From Bacteroidales bacterium UBA6360 (GTDB taxonomy: Bacteria > Bacteroidota > Bacteroidia > Bacteroidales > UBA932), in NCBI GenBank assembly GCA_002440085.1, contig DJRM01000018.1, positions 6,181 to 27,443 on the forward strand: a stretch of 21,263 nt of DNA, written 5' to 3'. The notes beneath the pieces are model-generated. The model was given only the letters and a program-made list of their open reading frames with translations, was not told where the DNA came from and ran no database searches. Below, piece by piece: positions 1 through 5,546 of the stretch (positions are counted from its first letter, which is position 1; each line of letters starts with the position of its first letter). Both the position numbers and the translations under genes were made by a program.

Positions 1-731
1 TTCTCCGCAGAATGTGCCGCAGGTTTCCCGTCCGCCCCGGCATAGACCCGATACATCGCGAAGTCGCACTTGTGCTGAGGCCATTCCCAGTTGTCGACGT
101 CACCGCCGAAGGCCGCAATTGACACGGGAGGCGCAGCGACGAGACGGATGTCGTTATACACAAGGTACAGCGCCATATAGTATTTCTCTCCGGCCCACAT
201 CGAACTCAGATATGCCTCATACTCAGGATATTGCTTCTTGTATTCCTTTTCAAGAATATAGCTTACTTTTCTCATTCCGAAGTTTTTCCCCTCTTCGCGG
301 AGCTTCGCCTCAAGCGCGTTCACTTCATCCGTGACGTCGAGAACCCTTTTCAGAAAGAACACATTCTTCCCGGGAATATACCGCTCGTCCTCGCTCCTGA
401 ACGCCCAGAATCCGTCTTCAAGATAGTTCCGCTGCGGCGTGCTGATGCTGTGGATGTCCGCATAGGCACAGTGGTGGTTCGTAATCAGGAGCCCCTCGTC
501 CGAAATGATGCTCCCGGTGCAGCCAAAATCCAGCGCCACAACGGCATCGCTCAGCGTCGTCCCCTTCGCGTCCGCGTCGTAAATCTCCCGCGCCCCCATC
601 TTCAGCCCCCGCGCCTTCATGTTCTTCTCCAGAGCCCTGTCAATCGCGTTTATCATCCACATCCCCTCGTCCGCCGACGCCGCCAGAGCCGAGGAAACCA
701 TAACCGCAAAAACTAAAACTATCTTTTTCAT
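1..731 (-). CDS. S46-family dipeptidyl peptidase (DPP7/DPP11-like), N-terminal part only
   Basis: Secreted serine peptidase that removes dipeptides from oligopeptide N-termini in the periplasm. The reading frame stays open to the window edge, so only about 243 of the usual ~700 residues are present. Residues 1-20 form a signal peptide (MKKIVLVFAVMVSSALAASA), followed by DEGMWMINAID, typical of mature S46 enzymes. The trypsin-like start GCTGSIISDEGLLITNHHC (residues 70-88) carries the catalytic His, and FGGDVDNWEWP (208-218) carries the catalytic Asp. The catalytic Ser and the residue separating DPP7 from DPP11 (Gly versus Arg, established for Porphyromonas enzymes) lie in the missing C-terminal part, so specificity is undecided. 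An in-frame ATG at 737 is an alternative start. The rhuM stop codon is only 5-11 bases upstream and no TAnnTTTG box is visible between them, so expression may depend on read-through from rhuM or on a promoter inside it. Confidence 0.93.
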   Translation of the reverse strand, partial: MKKIVLVFAVMVSSALAASADEGMWMINAIDRALEKNMKARGLKMGAREIYDADAKGTTLSDAVVALDFGCTGSIISDEGLLITNHHCAYADIHSISTPQRNYLEDGFWAFRSEDERYIPGKNVFFLKRVLDVTDEVNALEAKLREEGKNFGMRKVSYILEKEYKKQYPEYEAYLSSMWAGEKYYMALYLVYNDIRLVAAPPVSIAAFGGDVDNWEWPQHKCDFAMYRVYAGADGKPAAHSAE

Positions 732-742
732 TGTCATGTATT

Positions 743-1750
743 TTACTTGTTCGCAGCCTTTTCCTCTTGAATCAGTTTCATCATTTTGTCGAAGTCGCTC
801 TCCAGCGCAGCCATTTCGCGCTGACGATATATGAGAAATTCTTTCTCGGCTTTCTCCATGGCCTGTTTGTGAGAGATGTTTCCTTTTCCCTCCAATAGTT
901 TGCGTTTCAATGAGACAATCTGGTTGTCGAGCGCTGCAATCCAATCCGTCATTCGCATTTCCTGCATTTCCAGCGCCTGAAATTCCGCATAATCCAAGAA
1001 TTGGGAAACCAGCAGGTTTAAGCGTTTCAGTTCATTCTCTGTCAAATAGTTTTTTGCTATCTTGACATCCTCCTTGGTGATGTAGTCGCCTTTGAAGTTA
1101 GTCATTCCTATAAGCGGTTTGTCGCTGTCAACCCGTTCATAAATCACTTCGGCAGCCGTATGTTCATGTACGGCGTAGTGAAGCTTATTCTGAACCGTTG
1201 CGAAAAATTCTCTCGTCATGTCGCACCGCGGGTCGTAATCGACGGATGTGGCATAAATGTCCGTGACTTGCTGATAGAAATTACGTTCCGAAGACCTGAT
1301 ATCCCGTATGCGTTGGAGGAGTTCTCTGAAATATCTGTTGCCTCCCTGTTTCAAACGCTCATCATCCAATGTAAACCCTTTCTGGATATACTCATGAAGC
1401 CGTTGGGTCGCCCATCGTCTGAATCTTGTAGCAACCTGAGACTGAACACGATAGCCAAGTGCGATGATGACATCCAGATTATAGTGGTCTATGTTGCGCC
1501 GGACACTACGCACTCCTTCTTGACGAACTAATAAGAATTTCTTATTAGTTCGCTCTTGGGCTAACTCCTCTTCTTTGTAAATGTTGGAGATGTGCATAGA
1601 TATATTTTCTTGTGAAGTATTATAAATCTCCGCAAGTTGAGCTTGCGTCAGCCAAGCATCTTCATCAGCAAAACGAACATTGACTTTGGTTGTCCCGTCG
1701 TCGTCCTGATATATGAGTATGTTATTGTCGTTGTTTTCCATGGAAGACAT
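743..1750 (-). CDS. rhuM: RhuM-family protein (virulence RhuM / putative DNA-binding accessory protein)
   Basis: 335-residue cytoplasmic protein of the RhuM family, named from Salmonella pathogenicity island 3; molecular function not established. An N-terminal helix-turn-helix-like segment lies at about residues 33-60 (WLTQAQLAEIYNTSQENISM). The family core follows: RQEGVRSVRRNIDHYNLDVI (76-95), ALGYRV and FRRWATQRLHEYIQKGF, then the conserved block at about 125-170 containing LDDERLKQGG and FYQQVTDIYATSVDYD. The FFATVQNKLHYAVHEHTAAE region (182-201) is also typical. The C-terminus is charged and probably coiled-coil. The start ATG at 1750 lies 3 bases after a DNA methyltransferase remnant; ATG at 1741 is an alternative. 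The gene appears more AT-rich than the peptidase and transporter genes nearby. RhuM genes are often found in restriction-modification or island contexts, which the methyltransferase remnant supports. A 29-bp perfect palindrome lies inside the gene (1524-1552). Confidence 0.88.
   Translation of the reverse strand: MSSMENNDNNILIYQDDDGTTKVNVRFADEDAWLTQAQLAEIYNTSQENISMHISNIYKEEELAQERTNKKFLLVRQEGVRSVRRNIDHYNLDVIIALGYRVQSQVATRFRRWATQRLHEYIQKGFTLDDERLKQGGNRYFRELLQRIRDIRSSERNFYQQVTDIYATSVDYDPRCDMTREFFATVQNKLHYAVHEHTAAEVIYERVDSDKPLIGMTNFKGDYITKEDVKIAKNYLTENELKRLNLLVSQFLDYAEFQALEMQEMRMTDWIAALDNQIVSLKRKLLEGKGNISHKQAMEKAEKEFLIYRQREMAALESDFDKMMKLIQEEKAANK
1524..1552. repeat. 29-bp perfect palindrome inside rhuM
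   Basis: Two 14-bp arms, CGAACTAATAAGAA and its exact reverse complement, flank a single central T at 1538. The palindrome encodes RhuM residues 67-76 (RTNKKFLLVR). Each arm contains CTAATAA, the half-site that makes up the tandem inverted repeats upstream of the ATPase gene at 3188-3229; the 10-mer AACTAATAAG occurs at both loci. It may be an intragenic operator or recombination site (inference), or simply a coding coincidence. Confidence 0.85.
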
Positions 1751-1753
1751 AAT

Positions 1754-1882
1754 TTATCTGATAACCTCAACCCAATCCTCTCCGAAGTTTATGTTTTCCG
1801 AGGAGAATACACAATGATGCCCCAACTCATCAAACGGAAGGCGAATACCTCCTATGCCGGCGAACAAATCAATAAAGTCCAT
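1754..1882 (-). pseudogene. Remnant of C5 cytosine DNA methyltransferase (N-terminal motif I only)
   Basis: A 42-codon frame begins with MDFIDLFAGIGGIRLPFDEL and continues GHHCVFSSEN, then INFGEDWVEVIR before a TAA stop. The DLFAGIGGIR segment is motif I (S-adenosylmethionine binding) of C5 methyltransferases, and GHHCVFSSE matches the segment after it. In intact enzymes roughly ten residues normally separate SSE from NFGE, so an internal deletion is likely. All later motifs, including the catalytic PC motif, are absent. It therefore cannot be an active methyltransferase and is probably a scar of a lost restriction-modification gene. The rhuM start codon follows after 3 bases, so the remnant now acts as the 5' leader, or translated upstream peptide, of rhuM. 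Confidence 0.8.
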
Positions 1883-1889
1883 AATGACG

Positions 1890-1917
1890 CAAATATATAA
1901 TCAAATACTCTGTATTT
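1890..1917 (-). promoter_or_regulatory. Putative promoter for methyltransferase remnant and rhuM, with palindrome upstream of the -7 box
   Basis: Read on the minus strand, TATATTTG (1890-1897) matches the Bacteroidota -7 consensus TAnnTTTG. Just upstream lies the perfect inverted repeat AAATAC-AGA-GTATTT (1903-1917), between the expected -33 and -7 elements. No good TTTG -33 box is seen at 19 bp. The predicted transcript would start within a few bases of the remnant ATG at 1882, giving a nearly leaderless message. Sequence match only. Confidence 0.5.
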
Positions 1918-1951
1918 CGATAAACCTCGGTTGCTCATACTCGTCCTCCCG

Positions 1952-3136
1952 TCAGAACAACTCCTCCGGATTGGCGGTGAGGAAGGTTTCGAGAGGGATG
2001 CCGTCCGTGCCGACAGTGTAGAGCCGGAGAGGGTGGAATTTGGAATCGAACAGTGTCATCCCCTCATTGCTGGAGTCCTTGCCGCTTTTGACCTCGACGG
2101 CAATGACCTTGCTGCCTTTCTGAAGGACATAATCGACCTCCCGGCTGTTCTCGTTCCAATAATACAGGTCGAAATATCCCTCCTTTGCCTTGTTCAGCAG
2201 GTGGCTGCCAACGGCTGATTCTACGATGCGTCCCCATTCTTTTGCGTTGTCTCTGATTTCATCGAATGTAAATTCGCTTTGCGCACTCAGAAGAGCGTTG
2301 TTATAGACTTGAAACTTCGGTTTTGAAGCCCGTTTCCGGATTATGTCTCCGGCGTATTTTTCAAGTCCGCATAGTAGCCCTGCCGCGTCAAGAAGCGCAA
2401 GATAGTCGCTGAGTGTCGTCAGATTGCCCTTCTCCATCAGGTCTCCCTGCACTTTTGTAAGAGACAGTATTTGAGCGGAATATGAACATCCTATGTCGAA
2501 AAGCTTATGCAGAAGCGCAGGCTTGTTCACCCTTGTGAGCATGAGGATGTCCTTTGATATGCTTGTCTCGATAAGTGAGTTTTTAATATACCTCTTCCAT
2601 CTCGTCTCGTCGTCCGTCAGCTCCTCGCTTCCCGGGTAGCCGCCGAACCATAAGTATTTGTCTAAACCCCACCCGAAGGCATCCTTCATCTCCGAATATG
2701 TCCAGTGCGGAATGAATGTGCTTTCAAACCTGCCGGCGAGAGATTCTGTGAGACCTTGCTGAATGAGCAGCGACGATGAACCGAGGAGTATGACTTTTAT
2801 GGGGATATTCTCCCGAGAGTCTGAATCCCATTCCTTCTTCACTGTTTCGCTCCAGTTGGAAATCTTTTGAACCTCATCTATCACCAATATGAAGTCCGCG
2901 CTCCCGCTCTGTTTCAGCAGCAGACGTGCCTTGTCCCATTGTCCGCGAATCCAGCTTCCTTCCGTCTGCACAGTGTCATCGGCAGTGACAAACAGATGGT
3001 TATGGGCGGTGGCGGCAAGGTATTGTTCAACCATTGTCGTCTTTCCAACCTGCCTTGGACCGTAGAGAACCTGAATGAACTTTCGAGGCTCATCCATTCT
3101 TTCAGCGATGGTTCTGATGTATTCTCTCTGAATCAT
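1952..3136 (-). CDS. AAA-family ATPase with DUF4143 and C-terminal PD-(D/E)XK-like motif
   Basis: 394-residue cytoplasmic protein of the AAA_14/DUF4143 family, common and often multicopy in Bacteroidota, of unknown physiological role. Walker A is GPRQVGKTT (residues 26-34) and Walker B ILVIDE (83-88); LLGSSS at about 116-121 fits a sensor strand. The middle section (LWFGGYPG, then the DUF4143 helices) is typical. Near the C-terminus, REVDYVL (332-338) followed by AVEVKSG (346-352) resembles the D...ExK core of restriction-endonuclease-like folds often seen at the end of this family. Length is normal for the family. The gene has its own promoter at 3174-3181, overlapped upstream by two tandem dyads. 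It lies 69 bases upstream of the methyltransferase remnant with no clear terminator between. It is probably part of a mobile or defence-related accessory block with rhuM, but that role is inferred from neighbours only. Confidence 0.9.
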   Translation of the reverse strand: MIQREYIRTIAERMDEPRKFIQVLYGPRQVGKTTMVEQYLAATAHNHLFVTADDTVQTEGSWIRGQWDKARLLLKQSGSADFILVIDEVQKISNWSETVKKEWDSDSRENIPIKVILLGSSSLLIQQGLTESLAGRFESTFIPHWTYSEMKDAFGWGLDKYLWFGGYPGSEELTDDETRWKRYIKNSLIETSISKDILMLTRVNKPALLHKLFDIGCSYSAQILSLTKVQGDLMEKGNLTTLSDYLALLDAAGLLCGLEKYAGDIIRKRASKPKFQVYNNALLSAQSEFTFDEIRDNAKEWGRIVESAVGSHLLNKAKEGYFDLYYWNENSREVDYVLQKGSKVIAVEVKSGKDSSNEGMTLFDSKFHPLRLYTVGTDGIPLETFLTANPEELF

Positions 3137-3173
3137 AATCCCTGTATTATAGCGTCTTACACTATATCTGCGG

Positions 3174-3204
3174 CAAAGGTAATAAAATTATTAGATAAAC
3201 CTAA
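3174..3204 (-). promoter_or_regulatory. Promoter of the DUF4143 ATPase gene
   Basis: On the minus strand TACCTTTG (3174-3181) matches the TAnnTTTG -7 consensus exactly. The position 19 bp further upstream reads TTAG (3201-3204), a partial match to the TTTG -33 element, and lies inside the proximal dyad. The expected transcript start is near 3168, giving a leader of about 30 nt before ATG at 3136. Confidence 0.65.
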
Positions 3205-3229
3205 TAATTTTATTAGGTGAAACTAATAA
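3184..3229. promoter_or_regulatory. Two tandem operator-like inverted repeats, TTATTAG-N6-CTAATAA
   Basis: The first dyad is 3188-3207 (spacer ATAAAC) and the second is 3210-3229 (spacer GTGAAA). They are separated by TT, so their centres lie 22 bp apart, about two helical turns. All four 7-bp half-sites are perfect. The first dyad extends to 11-bp arms with flanking AAAA/TTTT (3184-3211). The array covers the expected -33 region of the ATPase promoter, the arrangement of a cooperative repressor site. The binding protein is unknown; the nearby RhuM has an HTH-like domain and is one candidate (inference). Confidence 0.8.
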
Positions 3230-3269
3230 GTCGTTTTTTGAGATAATGTATCTTGTCGAATATCCGAGA

Positions 3270-3470
3270 GAAATAAGATGAAGAAAAAGATGGGATGCAA
3301 GGCACTCGGCGAAGCTTTTCGTTAAGCCATCAGTGCAGTCCAAGTTCACTTGAGACTGCCGTGGCGAGAAAAGGTCGCGTTAGCGAACACAAATACCGCA
3401 GCAACCTTATGGTTGGGAGGATTTTGGCAAGACGAGTAACGCAGCAGGCCGCTTTTTCTTCGCTTATTTC
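3270..3470. repeat. Structured ~201-bp element with imperfect terminal inverted repeats (MITE-like or ncRNA candidate)
   Basis: The left end GAAATAAG-AT-GAAGAAAAAG (3270-3289) is mirrored at the right end by CTTTTTCTTC-G-CTTATTTC (3452-3470), differing by one base of spacing. Weaker symmetry continues inward to ACTCG (3304-3308) and CGAGT (3433-3437), so the terminal repeats span roughly 35-39 bp. Four small hairpins lie inside: CGAA/TTCG (3310-3321), GCAGTC-CAAGT with its complement and one bulge (3335-3359), TCGC/GCGA (3375-3386) and CAACC/GGTTG (3402-3415). There is no convincing reading frame. The right terminal repeat includes the stop codon of the 4Fe-4S gene. No clear target-site duplication is visible. 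It may be a non-autonomous mobile element, a structured RNA, or an elaborate 3' end for the 4Fe-4S operon. With the ATPase regulatory region it accounts for the gene-free stretch 3137-3463. Confidence 0.55.
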
Positions 3471-5512
3471 AGTTCTGTTTCGCCGGGAACATAGCGGTGC
3501 ACCGTGCCCTTCTCGTGGAACTTCATCTTCGCATCCACCTCGCGGACATCGTCCTTGGCGTAGGTGATGGTCCACTTCTCCTCGTTGAGGAGTTCCCAGA
3601 TGCGGTCGGCCGTCATCGGGGCGGCGTAGCGAATCTGGATGGCGGGGATGAGGTCGCGGTTGAGGCGGATATAGACGCCGATGATGCCCTCGTTGCGCGA
3701 GAGGTGGTTGCTGACATACGGCACGGAGCGCTTGACGATAGGCTTCTCGTAGTTGCGGTCGGTGATTTCGTAGATGAACTGAGGCTGACCTTCATACTCG
3801 GCTACGCGGGTCGGGAACTCAGCCGTGAACGCCGAGGTGTTTTTGAACATCCGGTGAAGGTAGTCGCTGATGCCTATCATCCCGAATCCAGGCTCCATCC
3901 TCACGAACTTGTAATCGACCGGCGTATCCTTCGTGCCGCCGCCATGAACAGGCATCTTGAGCATCTTCATCTCCACGGTCTCCCTGAACCACTGCTCATC
4001 GACCGTCTCTTCCGGACTCATATAGACGCGCACAATCAGCGGGCAGGCAAACTCGGATTCAAGGCCGAAGATGCTCTTGCCTGTGTTGCGAATCTGCAGG
4101 CCGAGATAGTTGAGATCGACCTTGTCGTACATTTTTTCCGTGCGTATGGTGACGATTTTCAGAGAGTCGAGTTTCGCCGGGTCCGGGGTCCAGATGCGGA
4201 ACATCGATGGGGTGAATATCGCTTCTTTGAGCTTCTCTTCGTCCAGTTTGGTCTTGTCGATGAGTACGTCCGCGGTGTGGTGATGGACATATGTCTTCAC
4301 TCCGTGCACGCCCTGAATCCTCTGAAGTTTCGCCTTGAACGCCATGGAACTTCCGTAGCACTTCACCGAGCGAAGGCCGTCGAGGTGCACCGTCTCAAGA
4401 TTCTCAGACGGGACGAGCTGCGCGACAACTGCTCCCGTGGAATCAACCTGTTCGATGCCCCATCTGAAGTTGACGGTCGGCAGCTCGAACTTCGTTCCGG
4501 CCCAGATGCCGACGGCGGCGAGGACAACGGTGAGAAGAGCCGGCACATATTTCCAGAAGCCTCCCTTTGCCCTCTGACCCATTCCAATCTGGAGAGCTCC
4601 GGTGCGGCAGGCGGCCGTGCACTCACCGCAGAGGGTGCAGTCGACGTTGCTGACGCGGCTGCGGCACTTGTCGATGGCTATGTGGTAAGGGCAGTGTCTC
4701 GTGCAGGCCTTGCATCGGTTGCAGAGGCTCTCGTCCTTGATGACAGCGAGGCTCTGGTATGCCGCGTTCGGGACGAGAATCTCAAGCAGGTAGCCCACAG
4801 CGCAGAAGGTCGCGAGCACCGCCACCCAGTTCACATGAACTCTGCACAGGCCGAGAACCAGCACCGTTCCGAAGAGCACCGCCACCCACGCCCAGTACTT
4901 CAAAGTGTCCGAAAGCGCTCCGAGAGGGCAGATGTAGCGGCACCAGAAACGGTTGATGAGGAATCCTCCGAGGCATACGAGCACTAAGGATGTGATTGAC
5001 ATCCAGAGCGTTATTTCTCCCTTGAATCCGGTCGCCACCGCATAGTAGGGGTCAAGGTTCTTGCAGAAGAGCTCGCTGGCCGTCGCCGTCGAATAAAAGA
5101 TGACGAAGAGCAGGGCATATTTCACGATGCGCAGAATCTTGTCACCTATGCTTCCGTTGCGGACGGCGATGCCATTCTTCCATCCTAGACCCTTACGCAG
5201 GCCCGTCAGGAAGTCCTCCACAGTCCCGATCGGGCAGAGGTAGCCGCAGAAGAGCTTCGCGAAAAGCATCGCCGCCACCGCGAGCACAATGCCCATCATC
5301 ACCTGCACCGAAGACATCGAGCAGGGGAGCGTGCTGTTGGCAAGGTAGGTCGTTAATGCCTGAAGACCGCCCATAGGACACCATGCTTCCGGGTCGGGCT
5401 TTTCAGTCCCGAATTTCACCACGCCCGTCAGCACGAGAATAAGCAAGGCCAGCACGCCCCACTGAAGCAGATGCTTGGGCCAGTTCCTTAAGAATCTTGA
5501 TTTTGTAGCCAT
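3464..5512 (-). CDS. Polytopic membrane 4Fe-4S protein (NapH/NosR-like) with C-terminal HMA-like domain
   Basis: 682-residue inner-membrane electron-transfer protein. About six hydrophobic helices lie between residues 15 and 247, with two CxxxCP motifs typical of NapH/NosR/CcoG proteins: CGYLCP (89-94) and CRYICP (191-196). Two ferredoxin 4Fe-4S motifs follow, CNRCKACTRHCP (264-275) and CTLCGECTAACRTGAL (292-307). A seventh helix (about 322-339) should place the remaining ~340 residues outside the cytoplasm. That tail begins with an HMA-like fold: HLDGLRSVKCYGSS (376-389), IQGVHGV (399-405), HHHTADVLID; the usual CxxC is reduced to CxxS. The rest of the tail is unrecognised. The fusion suggests quinol or ferredoxin electrons passed to a periplasmic acceptor (inference). 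It starts 34 bases after the C69 dipeptidase, probably in one operon, and its stop codon lies inside the terminal repeat of the 3270-3470 element. Confidence 0.85.
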   Translation of the reverse strand: MATKSRFLRNWPKHLLQWGVLALLILVLTGVVKFGTEKPDPEAWCPMGGLQALTTYLANSTLPCSMSSVQVMMGIVLAVAAMLFAKLFCGYLCPIGTVEDFLTGLRKGLGWKNGIAVRNGSIGDKILRIVKYALLFVIFYSTATASELFCKNLDPYYAVATGFKGEITLWMSITSLVLVCLGGFLINRFWCRYICPLGALSDTLKYWAWVAVLFGTVLVLGLCRVHVNWVAVLATFCAVGYLLEILVPNAAYQSLAVIKDESLCNRCKACTRHCPYHIAIDKCRSRVSNVDCTLCGECTAACRTGALQIGMGQRAKGGFWKYVPALLTVVLAAVGIWAGTKFELPTVNFRWGIEQVDSTGAVVAQLVPSENLETVHLDGLRSVKCYGSSMAFKAKLQRIQGVHGVKTYVHHHTADVLIDKTKLDEEKLKEAIFTPSMFRIWTPDPAKLDSLKIVTIRTEKMYDKVDLNYLGLQIRNTGKSIFGLESEFACPLIVRVYMSPEETVDEQWFRETVEMKMLKMPVHGGGTKDTPVDYKFVRMEPGFGMIGISDYLHRMFKNTSAFTAEFPTRVAEYEGQPQFIYEITDRNYEKPIVKRSVPYVSNHLSRNEGIIGVYIRLNRDLIPAIQIRYAAPMTADRIWELLNEEKWTITYAKDDVREVDAKMKFHEKGTVHRYVPGETELK

Positions 5513-5546
5513 TTTATATCAGTTTAAACTTACCCTTTAAGATGAA

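Noticed and set aside
3497..4987. A 496-codon plus-strand open frame opposite the 4Fe-4S protein gene
   Set aside because: It is antisense to a gene with clear Fe-S and membrane motifs. GC-rich codon use leaves the opposite frame open, and its product has no recognisable domain.
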